A stretch of DNA of 64,000 nucleotides from Reinekea marina (GCF_030409715.1 NZ_JAUFQI010000001.1:2344501-2408500), one strand, 5' to 3'. Shown: positions 7,670 to 16,820, counted from the first letter of the stretch. Notes: a model not told the origin generated them from the letters alone. A program made the numbers and translations.

Positions 7670-7849
7670 TCGCGTCTCCGCTTTGCTTCGATCACTCCTA
7701 CAAAAGCTTTGAAATGGTGGAATAGTTAGCTTTGGCGGTAGGTTTCAATGCAGCGGGCATCTGAGCCATGGATGGCGAAGTTTAGCGGCGCAGGATGCGC
7801 GAACAGCGATCCACGGAAGTGAAACCCGCCGCCAAAGCGGGTTCAGGCA
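7670..7849 (+). repeat. 213-bp repeat, unit 3 (end of array)
   Basis: The head starts at 7670 and the body ends near 7840 with the cleanest palindromic arms in the array: GCTTTGGCGGTAGGTTTCA against TGAAACCCGCCGCCAAAGC. Similarity fades after GTTCAGGCA at about 7849, eight bases before the stop codon of the desaturase gene (minus strand), so the array sits in that gene's 3' region and could fold in its transcript. Confidence 0.88.
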
Positions 7850-7856
7850 ACGTGAG

Positions 7857-8924
7857 TTACGCCGCTACGCTCGAAGGGAATGCGTGTCTAAAGATACGGT
7901 ACCAAACTTGCCCAAATTGCTTTGAAAGCCTTCCCGTATTATAGGTTTGACCATAGCGCTCGCAGATTTCTCTTACTTTAGGCGCCAGTTCTGCATAGCG
8001 ATTTGCGGGGATTTCAGGAAATAAATGGTGTTCTATTTGATGGCTCAGGTTGCCACTTAAGATATGGAATAATTTACCACCTGAAATGTTACTCGAGCCT
8101 TGAATTTGGCGTAAATACCAATGACCATTGCGAGTATCTTTAACTGCACTTTCAGGAAAAACTTGGGCTTTATCGGTAAAATGACCACAAAAAATAATCG
8201 TAAAAGTCCATAAACTTCTAATGATGTTAGCGACCGCATTGCCTGCAAGCACTGTTAAGAATAATGGACCCGCCAGCAACGGAAAGACGACGTAGTCTTT
8301 TAAGACTTGCCATTTCATTTTTTTCCATTCTTCTTGGTTATTATCACGCAGTGATTGAAACAAAGTCTTGCCTGGTGTTTTCTCAAATTTCACATTTTGT
8401 AAGGCCACGCCCCATTCAAAAACAAACGCAAAGAAAAAGGTATAAATAGGTTGTAATAAAAACCAAGGGTTCCACTTTTGCTCCGCAAAGACCCGAATAA
8501 ACCCATAGCCAATATCTTCATCATGACCTTCAATGTTGGTATAGGTATGGTGCTTATAATTGTGAGTTTCACGCCAGTTATCACTGGTGCCAATAATATC
8601 CCATTCATATTTCTTGCCCTCAAAAGTAGGGTCGCCCATAAAATCGAACTGGCCATGAATAACGTTGTGACCTAACTCCATGTTATCGAGAATTTTTGAT
8701 AACGCTAAAAATGCGACACCAAAAAACCAAACATAAGGAATGAAACTTAAAAACAACAAACCACGTCCTAAGACGCCAGTATAACGGACGGCTCGATGAA
8801 TTTTTCGAATGTATCGAGCGTCTTTTTCGCCAATTTTTTTCTTAACATCAAGCTTCAGCGCATCAATTTCAGCACCAAAAGCTTCCGTTTCTGCATCAGA
8901 GAGCTTTTTATAATATTCAGACAT
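7857..8924 (-). CDS. desB: Membrane fatty-acid desaturase (DesB-like)
   Basis: A 355-residue di-iron desaturase that introduces double bonds into acyl chains using O2. The three histidine boxes are H86-N-V-I-H90, H121-N-Y-K-HH126 and H295-Q-I-E-HH300. Four hydrophobic segments surround them (about 53-82, 155-173, 210-233, 236-250). It is translationally coupled to the reductase gene (TAATG overlap at 8924-8926). The trio with the TetR gene matches the Pseudomonas DesT-DesC-DesB acyl-CoA delta-9 desaturation system; the symbol rests on that context plus the family. Confidence 0.85.
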   Translation of the reverse strand: MSEYYKKLSDAETEAFGAEIDALKLDVKKKIGEKDARYIRKIHRAVRYTGVLGRGLLFLSFIPYVWFFGVAFLALSKILDNMELGHNVIHGQFDFMGDPTFEGKKYEWDIIGTSDNWRETHNYKHHTYTNIEGHDEDIGYGFIRVFAEQKWNPWFLLQPIYTFFFAFVFEWGVALQNVKFEKTPGKTLFQSLRDNNQEEWKKMKWQVLKDYVVFPLLAGPLFLTVLAGNAVANIIRSLWTFTIIFCGHFTDKAQVFPESAVKDTRNGHWYLRQIQGSSNISGGKLFHILSGNLSHQIEHHLFPEIPANRYAELAPKVREICERYGQTYNTGRLSKQFGQVWYRIFRHAFPSSVAA

Positions 8925-10006
8925 TATAGTTCCAACGTGATATCACTGATTGCAGCGTGCATACAAGGTTTAAACATTGCGTCGTCTTCAGCGTGCACAC
9001 GTTTATCTTGTTGATCTTGAACCAATCCACTGACCTTTTTACAAGTGCAGGTATTACAAGTGCCCCGGCGGCATCCGCTAGCAATTGAAACGCCAGCTTG
9101 CTCTAAACCGTGCAAAATGTTCATACCACTGGGAATAGACACACTGCGGCGCTGCTTAGTTAAATTAACTTGAATAGGCGCACCTGCAGAAGCAGTAGCA
9201 AAGGCCGGTGTAAAGGATTCAAACGAAAAACTATTCACCCAAGGCTGAAAACGATCTCGCAATTGGTTTACAAAACCTTCATTACCACAAGCAAACGCCT
9301 CGACATTCGGCAAGCGTTTCTTTAAATCTTCAAACCACTGAGCCGATTCCGCAATTAACTTAGGCGTACCGTCTTCATTTCGTTCAATAAACTCTGTTTC
9401 AATAACGTGCAATCGGAACCAATCATTCTTTTTCGCAATTTTCTTTAAGCGTTTTATAAAAGCCAAATCTTTTTCAGACTTACCCCAATACATCAACTCA
9501 ACCGGGTGGTTACGCATGCTGGTAGACCACGCTTCTAGCATACTAATGATCGGGGTAATGCCGATGCCTCCTGCTAAAAACAAGGCTGGTTTCTCTTCAA
9601 AATGAGCCATAGAAACTTCGCCATAGACATCACCTAAAGTAATCACCAACCCTTTCTTAGCGTGATTATTCAAGTAATTACTCACTTTGCCTTGGCTGAC
9701 TTGCCGAGCGGTAATTCGAAATCGCCGCCCTTTCACGCGCGAAACCGAATAGCTTCGATTTAAGCGCCTGCCGTCGACTTCGACACCAATATTAATGTGC
9801 TGACCGGGTTGAATACCCTCGAAATTTGCGTTTGGCTTAAGCCATAAAGACACGGAGTCAGATGATTCTTGAACAACCTTGACGACTTTCGCCATGGCTT
9901 GATCTCGCCTTGAAATGAACCCAAACTCTTGACACCAAAAATCATAAACCTTTGCCGGCAAAACCATGTTTCTTGCCGCGCGTAACCAACTTACTGCAAT
10001 ACTCAT
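8924..10006 (-). CDS. desC: Ferredoxin reductase-like electron donor to the desaturase (DesC-like)
   Basis: A 360-residue flavin/iron-sulfur oxidoreductase. It has an FAD-binding RSYS motif at residues 84-87, an NAD(P)-binding GGIGITPIISML and a C-terminal plant-type 2Fe-2S domain with C312, C317, C320 (CRRGTCNTC) and C348. It passes electrons from NAD(P)H to the adjacent desaturase. It is the first gene of the pair, divergent from the TetR gene, with 130 bases between starts. Confidence 0.85.
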   Translation of the reverse strand: MSIAVSWLRAARNMVLPAKVYDFWCQEFGFISRRDQAMAKVVKVVQESSDSVSLWLKPNANFEGIQPGQHINIGVEVDGRRLNRSYSVSRVKGRRFRITARQVSQGKVSNYLNNHAKKGLVITLGDVYGEVSMAHFEEKPALFLAGGIGITPIISMLEAWSTSMRNHPVELMYWGKSEKDLAFIKRLKKIAKKNDWFRLHVIETEFIERNEDGTPKLIAESAQWFEDLKKRLPNVEAFACGNEGFVNQLRDRFQPWVNSFSFESFTPAFATASAGAPIQVNLTKQRRSVSIPSGMNILHGLEQAGVSIASGCRRGTCNTCTCKKVSGLVQDQQDKRVHAEDDAMFKPCMHAAISDITLEL

Positions 10007-10056
10007 ATATTTCTACTACCAATTTAACCATTCAGCCAGTATAGCCTTTTATATAC

Positions 10057-10085
10057 AGTTGTCTATTAATCTATTGAAGACAGCT
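10057..10085. promoter_or_regulatory. Candidate operator between desC and desT
   Basis: Inverted repeat AGTTGTCT ... AGACAGCT with a 13-base spacer and one mismatch, in the divergent intergenic region. TetR proteins bind such dyads and DesT is known to repress desCB from this position. I did not match it to a published DesT motif. Confidence 0.3.
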
Positions 10086-10136
10086 ATGACGATACAAGGT
10101 AGTATAGTAATCTCGTTTCGTCATCAAGGAATTTAC

Positions 10137-10790
10137 GTGAACATCGTTCAATCGCAAGAAAAGCGCACAGCGGGCCGAAAAGCAACCATCACTCGAGATG
10201 ATATCATTGCCGCAGCTATGCGATTGGTCGGCCCTAACCGCAGCGTTTCTTCGTTGAGTTTACGTGAAATAACCCGTGAAGCCGGTATAGCGCCTAATAG
10301 CTTTTATCGACACTTCGACAATACCGAAGCACTCGCCATTAGTGCGATTGAACTTGCCGGCTCAACATTAAGAACTTTAATCAAAGAAGCTCGCTTTAGA
10401 ACTTCAGAGATGAATAAAGGCATCGTCCGTATGTCGGTTGAAACCTTCATTCACCAATTATATTCCGACGGGCAATACCTGCCATTGCTACTAAGAGAAG
10501 GTATCGTTGGCTCAGATCGCTTCAAGAAAGCCGTTCGAAAACAATTAGCCTATTTCGAACAAGAATTGGCCGATGACCTGCAAGCCATTGCCTTAAAAAC
10601 AGGAAAAGTACCCCACCGCCCAGATTTAGTCGCAACAGCCATTACTCGCTTAGTGTTTTCCATGGGTGCAGATGCACTCGATACTTCCGTAGAACACCAT
10701 CAAACTTTAATCGATGACATGGTTACGACTATCAAAATAATAATCACAGGCGCGCATGTTATTGAACATAACAAAGAGCTACTAAAGTAA
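10137..10790 (+). CDS. desT: TetR-family regulator (DesT-like)
   Basis: A 217-residue regulator. GTG 10137 is chosen because AAGGA lies six bases upstream and the protein then begins just before the helix-turn-helix, as in relatives; the longer open frame to 9966 runs back into the desC region. The DNA-binding helices contain SLSLREITREAGIAPNSFYR. In Pseudomonas DesT senses the ratio of unsaturated to saturated acyl-CoA and controls desCB; gene order and sequence here support the same role. It is convergent with the TSUP permease, overlapping by nine bases. Confidence 0.83.
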   Translation: MNIVQSQEKRTAGRKATITRDDIIAAAMRLVGPNRSVSSLSLREITREAGIAPNSFYRHFDNTEALAISAIELAGSTLRTLIKEARFRTSEMNKGIVRMSVETFIHQLYSDGQYLPLLLREGIVGSDRFKKAVRKQLAYFEQELADDLQAIALKTGKVPHRPDLVATAITRLVFSMGADALDTSVEHHQTLIDDMVTTIKIIITGAHVIEHNKELLK

Positions 10791-11537
10791 ACTTACGATT
10801 TGCTTGATCGACATAGCCAAACACATAACGATGACTAAAGGGCGAATTAATTTCGCCCCGCCCCAATAGATACTGTGTGCTCCAACGAATGCACCCAGCA
10901 GTTGTCCTACCATCATAACAAACCCTAACGTCCACATGACTTGCCCGCCAAAGGCAAAAACCACCAGAGAAGCAATGTTGGAAGTGAAATTTAACGGCTT
11001 AGCCATGACGGTGGCATCGATGAGATTTTTACCCCGCAAGATCACACTACTGGCCGCAAAAAAGGACCCCGTTCCCGGTCCAAAGAAGCCATCATAAAAC
11101 CCAATAGCGGGAACAGCGGTGTTTTTCCATTTTTGGTGTGAAATTTTTGGTGTTTTCTCAACGGCCCCTAAATTCGGGCTCATTAAAAAATACATGGCGA
11201 CCAAAACCAGCAAAACAGGCACAGCCCAGTTGAGCCACTGAGTATCGATAAGTTGAATTAAAAGCGTTCCAAGCATGGCACCTAAGCCACTCATTAACAT
11301 TAATGGCCACAAACCCGCTGTACTCAGCTTTCGCTTACTTATTAATGTAATGGTTGCCGTGAACGTGCCAATAAATCCTTGGCATTTATTGGTAGCCAAG
11401 GCCGATACTGGTGATATACCTGTCATCATTAATGCTGGAAGCACTATAAGCCCTCCGCCTCCAGCTAAGGTGTCTACCCAACCAGCGACGGCTGCAACAG
11501 CAAACAACAAAACGATCAACTCAATGCTAATGTCCAA
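10782..11537 (-). CDS. TSUP/TauE-SafE family membrane permease
   Basis: A 251-residue inner-membrane protein with about seven to eight hydrophobic segments and the family signature near the N-terminus (VAGWVDTLAGGGGLIVLPALM) repeated in diverged form in the second half (FYDGFFGPGTGSFF). Members export sulfite, sulfoacetate or related anions; the substrate here is unknown. It overlaps the end of desT on the opposite strand. Confidence 0.85.
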   Translation of the reverse strand: MDISIELIVLLFAVAAVAGWVDTLAGGGGLIVLPALMMTGISPVSALATNKCQGFIGTFTATITLISKRKLSTAGLWPLMLMSGLGAMLGTLLIQLIDTQWLNWAVPVLLVLVAMYFLMSPNLGAVEKTPKISHQKWKNTAVPAIGFYDGFFGPGTGSFFAASSVILRGKNLIDATVMAKPLNFTSNIASLVVFAFGGQVMWTLGFVMMVGQLLGAFVGAHSIYWGGAKLIRPLVIVMCLAMSIKQIVSLL

Positions 11538-11601
11538 CGGCAGGCCTTACTAAAAAATAATAAAGGCGCCATAGTCTATAGTTTTCGCATTGGCGTCAAT
11601 T

Positions 11602-13398
11602 TTATTGTTCCGCTAAGGACGGCATAAGCCCAACGGCCGTTAGATGGGTCCAAACTTCAGTTTGCTGAGCTTTATTTTTTAAATTGGCTACTACAATACG
11701 ATAACGCGCATCGGCCATAGAATAATTTAAACTCAACGTCACTGGATTTTGATTAATGCGCTGAAAAGCTTCAAACCAAAGTACTTCAGGTGACCGTAAG
11801 CGAGAAAGTATTTGCAAATTAGATTCGGCTCGATCAACTTCAACGCTGAATTTATTTATCGGAGCACCTAGAACGAACTGATAAATATCCCCGTTCATAC
11901 GAGTTAAAACAGTCAGTGATTTTGCGGAAAAATTTTCCGAGGCAAACATGGCACGCCAATTATCTAGCTGCGCTTGATGATGGAAACCAGAAAAGTTCAA
12001 CCAAGCTTCTTGTCGTGTTTCATCCCACACCATTGATTTCATGGTGGGCAATTCCATCGTTTCATCACTGGCCAAGATTCGTTTAAAAAAGGTTTCATTA
12101 AGCAATGCAGTTAAAGCCGATTTTGTTAATGGTCCAACTTGAACATAACCTTCAATGGTTTCAGGCTTGGAATCCGTCGCTGGCAGCTGTTCTAAGATGG
12201 GCGAATTCATTTCAATTGTAGTGTTTGGCAGACTGTTCAACGCTTGTACATCGACTACCACTGGCTCGGCACTGTTTAACTGCTCAACATTGATATTTTC
12301 GATTCCTTCGCCGGTCGCCGGCAAAGAATTCATTCGCGCTATTTCCTCTGCCGTGTAAGTGACTTCGGGCTCTAATAAAGCTGGATCTAGAGCAATGGTG
12401 GGGTTTTCGACACGCTCACCGCTGTCACCGATCACTTTACGCAGCCTTGCACTTATGCCATTTTTTTTCAATTCATGACGCCAATAGCGCAGTTCTGGCA
12501 ACTCGTTAATTTCGCCTAGGAACAATGCCACCGAGCCATATTCATCAATTTGGGCTAAAAATACCGGTAACGGATTTTTTTGATAGGCACGCGAATTAAA
12601 GAACTGGCGTAAGCCACGATATTCCATGGCTCTTACGGCTTGCTCGATATGTTTAAATTCACCCAGTTGAAGCGTATAAGGACCTGCAGGATAACACTTG
12701 CAGAGCTCAGCAAATTCAATAATAGGCGGCAATGATTCGCTCATATTACCAGGCACATATTGAGGTACCCTAGTATCTATTGTTGTACTCGGATTCTCTA
12801 ACTCTTGAGCTTCTTTTTGATCTGCTTCAAAAGCTTGTTGTTGTTCCACCGCCTCTAAAGGCACAATATTATTGCCACCAAAATTGAGTCGCAATCCGTA
12901 GCGCCAACGCAACGAGCCTGGCATTTCACTTGAAGGCCAACCCTGATAACCTCCTTCAGCAAAAGCTCTAAAATGAGTAAAAACAGGGACGCTCATCCCA
13001 GCATCTAAACGGTAGCCCATCTCAAACTGATCTATAACTGCGCCTCCAGGCGCAGCCACATCGACACCTGAAAATAAAGCTCCCGCTAACATTTGAACGC
13101 GGAACCCTTTATCGCCCCATTGCTTTAAACCGGCCACTTCATATTGCAGAAAGTTATCTTGGTTCAGCTCGCCAAAACTCTCAGTTTCGTAGCTAATATC
13201 GCTAAAGTAGCGTGCACCTACGTCTACGCCTAAACCTTGATCGGAAATAATTTGTACGTGAGAACCTGCTCCCCAAGCATTCACCTGTGGCGAGCTAGAG
13301 AAGCTCCCGTCTAGGCCAAACTCGGCCGCCCCTACCGAAACGCTGAGTATCCCACCTAAAATTAATGTATTAATCGTACGCAACAATGATTGAGTCAT
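11602..13398 (-). CDS. Exported protein, beta-rich N-terminal part plus SPOR-like segment, function unknown
   Basis: A 598-residue protein not recognised as a named family. Residues 1-24 are a signal peptide (cleavage near VGAAEFG). Residues about 25-175 alternate in the manner of an outer-membrane beta-barrel and end in RWRYGLRLNFGG. Residues about 240-325 (YTLQLGEFKHIEQAVRAMEY ... FLGEINELPELRYWRHELKK) resemble a SPOR-like repeat, a fold that binds peptidoglycan. A further beta-rich region forms the C-terminus. Together this suggests an envelope protein bridging outer membrane and cell wall, which is inference. Monocistronic by spacing. Confidence 0.6.
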   Translation of the reverse strand: MTQSLLRTINTLILGGILSVSVGAAEFGLDGSFSSSPQVNAWGAGSHVQIISDQGLGVDVGARYFSDISYETESFGELNQDNFLQYEVAGLKQWGDKGFRVQMLAGALFSGVDVAAPGGAVIDQFEMGYRLDAGMSVPVFTHFRAFAEGGYQGWPSSEMPGSLRWRYGLRLNFGGNNIVPLEAVEQQQAFEADQKEAQELENPSTTIDTRVPQYVPGNMSESLPPIIEFAELCKCYPAGPYTLQLGEFKHIEQAVRAMEYRGLRQFFNSRAYQKNPLPVFLAQIDEYGSVALFLGEINELPELRYWRHELKKNGISARLRKVIGDSGERVENPTIALDPALLEPEVTYTAEEIARMNSLPATGEGIENINVEQLNSAEPVVVDVQALNSLPNTTIEMNSPILEQLPATDSKPETIEGYVQVGPLTKSALTALLNETFFKRILASDETMELPTMKSMVWDETRQEAWLNFSGFHHQAQLDNWRAMFASENFSAKSLTVLTRMNGDIYQFVLGAPINKFSVEVDRAESNLQILSRLRSPEVLWFEAFQRINQNPVTLSLNYSMADARYRIVVANLKNKAQQTEVWTHLTAVGLMPSLAEQ

Positions 13399-13550
13399 AA
13401 CAACCTATCCGATTCATCTCAATCAGGTTATCGCCCAAGCGAAGAAAACATTTAGTTATTTCGTTCATTGGTTTTAAAAAGATGGTTTCGAAAGGTAAAT
13501 CTAGAAAGGCAGCTCGAGTGGCTGCCCTACACTATTAACAGATCTGAAAC

Positions 13551-13721
13551 TTAGTTATCACTAAGTACAGCGATACCCTCAATAGACAGTTGTTCTCTTA
13601 CTTCCGGTATAGAAAGTTGTTTTAAGGCGTTTCGGTTTGATAAATTTCGAGACTTAGGCGCTTTCGCTACCACCTTAAAAAAAGCAGTAAAAGAGGGCCT
13701 GTCAGGGTCGGTTCGGCTCAT
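13551..13721 (-). CDS. Small hypothetical protein
   Basis: A 56-residue ORF. ATG 13721 is preferred because AAGGATC lies just upstream; an in-frame ATG at 13745 is also possible. The product is basic and begins MSRTDPDRPSFTAFFKVVAK. There is no signal peptide or membrane helix. Not recognised. It lies between the 598-residue gene and cheR on the same strand, with long non-coding sequence upstream. Confidence 0.45.
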   Translation of the reverse strand: MSRTDPDRPSFTAFFKVVAKAPKSRNLSNRNALKQLSIPEVREQLSIEGIAVLSDN

Positions 13722-14062
13722 TATGTGATCCTTTAAAATATTCAATGTTAAATGTCGACTCGATACGAATTAAAAAGCACCGAGTCATTTTTACTGTATG
13801 ACAGCCACACCCAAAAATCTGTACGTTTTTCATACAAACATTGTTGCCTTAAATTCACTTATAGGGTTATTGATAAACATTAAACCCGATGAAATTAAGA
13901 TATAGCGACCTTACAGCGACATCCATAATAAGGATTTAATTTAATAAAAACACCACACACTGCACACTTTTCGCCCAATTCTATAAATAGTTGTCAAAAA
14001 TGTGATATTGGTTTGATTTTTAGTCGCTTTTCAGTGAATCGCGAGTTGAAAAAGCGGTTTGA
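13722..14062. other. Non-coding AT-rich gap
   Basis: No convincing ORF, RNA gene or T-run terminator seen. A loose stem (TAGTCGCTTTT at 14021-14031 against AAAAGCGGTTTGACTA at 14050-14065) overlaps the cheR stop but is not followed by Ts on either strand. The gap probably holds the promoter of the small gene at 13721. Confidence 0.5.
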
Positions 14063-14887
14063 CTACTTCTTGCGGTAGATTATTCCTGGGCGGCAGTGAA
14101 CCATTTCATATAAATCGGACAGACCATTTACGGCTTCTGAAGCCCCTACCATTAAGTACCCACCCGGATTTAAAATGGCGTGAATTCGAGTAAGAATGTC
14201 TTTTTTGAAGTCTGCTGTGAAATAGATTAAAACATTCCGGCAAAAAATCGCATCAAACTTCCCTAGCATGGCATAGCTGTCTTGAAGATTAAGTAATTTA
14301 AAATCAATCATACTTGCAATCTTGGCGTCAATTTTAAACTGCCCGTTTTCAATTTCTTTGAAGTGTTTTTTCAGGCGCATCGGATCTAGCCCGCGGCCCA
14401 TCGCTAAACTGGCATATTCTCCAGCCTTGGCTTGTGCCAACGCGCTGGGTGAAATATCCGTAGCTATAATTTTCTCACCACCAGCCATCACACGATGCTT
14501 AGCTTTGTAATCATTAATGATCATCGAAATTGAATAAGGTTCTTGCCCGGTAGAGCAAGCGGCAGACCAAATACGAATAGGCTTTGCAGGTTTGCGCCCA
14601 TAAAACTCAGGCAGCAGTATTTCTTCCAATATGCGATAAGGATGGTTATCCCTAAACCATAAGGTCTCATTTGTCGTCATCGCGTCAATCACTTCGGTTC
14701 GAAGCTTTGCCTGACCAGGGCGATCTATGGTTTTTAAAAGTGCAAAGAGATTGGGTAATTCGTGCTCCGCCATCAATTTGCGTAGGCGGCTAGAAACCAA
14801 ATATTGCTTATTGGCTCCTAAATAAATTCCGCTGTATTTTTCTAAATAGGCACAAAATTCTTCATAGCCATCTGTCAAATCTGACAT
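14063..14887 (-). CDS. cheR: Chemotaxis protein methyltransferase
   Basis: A 274-residue CheR, which methylates glutamates on chemoreceptors using SAM. The N-terminal CheR_N helices are at residues about 8-60. The SAM-binding domain has ACSTGQEPYS (usual form GEEPYS), DISPSALAQA, and FCRNVLIYF followed by GGYLMVGASE. There is no TPR extension or beta-subdomain anomaly. It lies 49 bases downstream of cheV on the same strand, next to flgA: the standard cheV-cheR arrangement beside flagellar genes. Confidence 0.95.
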   Translation of the reverse strand: MSDLTDGYEEFCAYLEKYSGIYLGANKQYLVSSRLRKLMAEHELPNLFALLKTIDRPGQAKLRTEVIDAMTTNETLWFRDNHPYRILEEILLPEFYGRKPAKPIRIWSAACSTGQEPYSISMIINDYKAKHRVMAGGEKIIATDISPSALAQAKAGEYASLAMGRGLDPMRLKKHFKEIENGQFKIDAKIASMIDFKLLNLQDSYAMLGKFDAIFCRNVLIYFTADFKKDILTRIHAILNPGGYLMVGASEAVNGLSDLYEMVHCRPGIIYRKK

Positions 14888-14936
14888 CGGTGGTTTAACT
14901 CTCTTTAGTAATCAATAAGGCCTAACGATAATTAGA

Positions 14937-15902
14937 CTAACTCTTTAATGCTTCTTCAACATCGACAGGCATTTCGCTGCCTAAGTTTGTCATTCTTTCT
15001 ATCACCACCTGCGCAAGCATATCGGGCTGGAACTTCGCTAAGAAATCGTCGGCTCCAACTTTAGACACCATGGCTTTATTAAATACCCCACTCAACGATG
15101 TATGCAACACAATGTACATATCATTCAGTTGTGGGTTATTTCTTATCTCGGCCGTTAAGGTATAGCCGTCCATCTCTGGCATTTCAATATCTGAAATTAG
15201 CACAGGGTATTTTTCGGCGGGTCTTATACCCTGATCGGCCAACTCTTTCAAATGATCCCAGGCGGCTTTACCGTCGTTAAAGGCAACCACAGAAAAACCA
15301 ATTTTCTCCAGCGTTTTAGTGATTTGTTTTCGAGCGATCTTAGAATCATCGGCGATCATTATTTCTAAATTAGGGGCTTGCTTAGCCACTTCATCGGTAA
15401 TTAATTCTTCTGAAACCTCTTCATTCATCGGTGAGACTTCGGCCAGAATTTTTTCTACATCAATAATCTCAACCAATTGATCATTGTATTTTGTCACCGC
15501 GGTCAAATAATGTTCATGCCCAGTACCTTTTGGCGGCGGCTGAATATCTTCCCAGTTCATATTAATAATGCGCTCGACACCCGACACTAGGAATCCCTGA
15601 ATGCGCACATTGTATTCAGTAATGATCACAAAATGCTCTTCGATATTACTTAACGGCGGGTTTCCTGTTGCCAAGCTCAAATCTAGAATCGGAATGGTAC
15701 CACCACGTATATGAGCAACACCGCGCACAACAGAACTACTTTTTGGTAGGTGCGTCAGTTTTGGGCATTGCAGCACCTCTTTTACTTTAAATACGTTGAT
15801 ACCGTATATTTGCTCGCCTTCTAAACGAAACAGCAACAGCTCTAATCTGTTTTGACCAACCAGCTGTGTGCGCTGGTCAACACTTTCCATTACTCCGGCC
15901 AT
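14937..15902 (-). CDS. cheV: Chemotaxis coupling/receiver protein CheV
   Basis: 321 residues. A CheW-like domain (about 15-160; LLFRLEGEQIYGINVFKVKEV) is joined to a receiver domain (about 180-305) with the acceptor Asp in VLISDIEMPEMDG. It couples receptors to the CheA kinase and is tuned by phosphorylation. It is the first gene of cheV-cheR, divergent from flgA across 77 bases. Confidence 0.95.
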   Translation of the reverse strand: MAGVMESVDQRTQLVGQNRLELLLFRLEGEQIYGINVFKVKEVLQCPKLTHLPKSSSVVRGVAHIRGGTIPILDLSLATGNPPLSNIEEHFVIITEYNVRIQGFLVSGVERIINMNWEDIQPPPKGTGHEHYLTAVTKYNDQLVEIIDVEKILAEVSPMNEEVSEELITDEVAKQAPNLEIMIADDSKIARKQITKTLEKIGFSVVAFNDGKAAWDHLKELADQGIRPAEKYPVLISDIEMPEMDGYTLTAEIRNNPQLNDMYIVLHTSLSGVFNKAMVSKVGADDFLAKFQPDMLAQVVIERMTNLGSEMPVDVEEALKS

Positions 15903-15921
15903 AATTTACTCCGCTTCAAAC

Positions 15922-15937
15922 AGGCACAGCATTTGCA
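15922..15937 (+). promoter_or_regulatory. Sigma-54 promoter for flgA
   Basis: AGGCAC-agcat-TTGCA matches TGGCAC-N5-TTGCA with one mismatch, and the invariant GG and GC are exactly ten bases apart. It lies 42 bases before the flgA ATG, as expected for an RpoN-dependent middle-class flagellar gene. Confidence 0.75.
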
Positions 15938-15979
15938 CATAACCTAATAAATACTATTGCGCCAGAAAACTGACTTTAT

Positions 15980-16789
15980 ATGAACTGTAAGCATAGACGG
16001 CTATTTCAAGCTAACAACCGAAGATACCAATATTTTTTTGGGTTATCGGCGCAGCGTATCAAAACATTACCCTTTTTAGAGCGATTCATTCCTCAGGCCT
16101 TAATTGTTGCCTGTATTTGTCTTTCACCACAGATCGCCAACGGTGCATCAATAGTAGACCAAATTAACAATATTATAGAGCAACATGCACACCAAGCAGC
16201 TTCTCGGGCTCACCCGAATGTATTGGCTAAAAATATTCAAGTCTCACCCGCCCCGTTGCACCCAACGCTTACCGCTAAAACCTGTCAAGACCTGAGCTTC
16301 CAGCAACAAGGTCAGCGCGTTGTTGGACGCCTCACAGGGAAGTTGAGCTGCAATGAACCGAATTGGTCGGCCTATGTAACCTACGAGGTCGCTGTTTTTG
16401 ATGACATTGTCGTTACATCTGAAGCCATCAGCCGCGGTGCAACATTGCAATCCAGCCAATTAACCACTCGACGGGCGGATGTAGGATTGCTTAAAACAGG
16501 ATATTTTAAGAATATAAACGATGTAGTGGGTTTTACGGCTAGGCGAACCCTAAAACCAGGCCTAGTTGTCACCAACTACATTGCCGAACCACCCTATTTG
16601 GTTGAAAAAGGAGACTGGGTCACCATTGTTTCTGGCACAGGCGCGATAAAAGTTACCGCCACAGGTGAAGCGTTAAACTCTGGCCGGTACGGCGAACAAA
16701 TAACCATCAGAAACTTATCATCAAAAGAAAAAATTAAAGCATGGATTATTAAAAAAGGGACCGTTAGCACGCGAAAATCGGCAATTTAG
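15980..16789 (+). CDS. flgA: Flagellar P-ring assembly chaperone FlgA
   Basis: A 269-residue periplasmic chaperone for P-ring formation. A hydrophobic export signal lies at about 38-57 (PQALIVACICLSPQIANGA), late enough that the true start may be downstream of ATG 15980. The C-terminal SAF domain contains the paired segments ISRGATLQSSQLTTR and LKPGLVVTNYIAEPPYLVEKGD. It is driven by a sigma-54 promoter and followed by flgM, which has its own promoter. Confidence 0.93.
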   Translation: MNCKHRRLFQANNRRYQYFFGLSAQRIKTLPFLERFIPQALIVACICLSPQIANGASIVDQINNIIEQHAHQAASRAHPNVLAKNIQVSPAPLHPTLTAKTCQDLSFQQQGQRVVGRLTGKLSCNEPNWSAYVTYEVAVFDDIVVTSEAISRGATLQSSQLTTRRADVGLLKTGYFKNINDVVGFTARRTLKPGLVVTNYIAEPPYLVEKGDWVTIVSGTGAIKVTATGEALNSGRYGEQITIRNLSSKEKIKAWIIKKGTVSTRKSAI

Positions 16790-16820
16790 AAAAAAATTGA
16801 TGTTTATTTCACAAAAACAT

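Noticed and set aside
5858..7849. Array considered as a CRISPR
   Set aside because: The unit is 213 bases of continuous homology with no short repeat-spacer pattern and no cas gene nearby.
9966..10136. Upstream extension of the TetR regulator
   Set aside because: It would run into the desC start and lacks a ribosome site; GTG 10137 has one and fits the family N-terminus.
14021..14065. Stem overlapping the cheR stop codon as a terminator
   Set aside because: The two halves pair only in part and no T-run follows on either strand.
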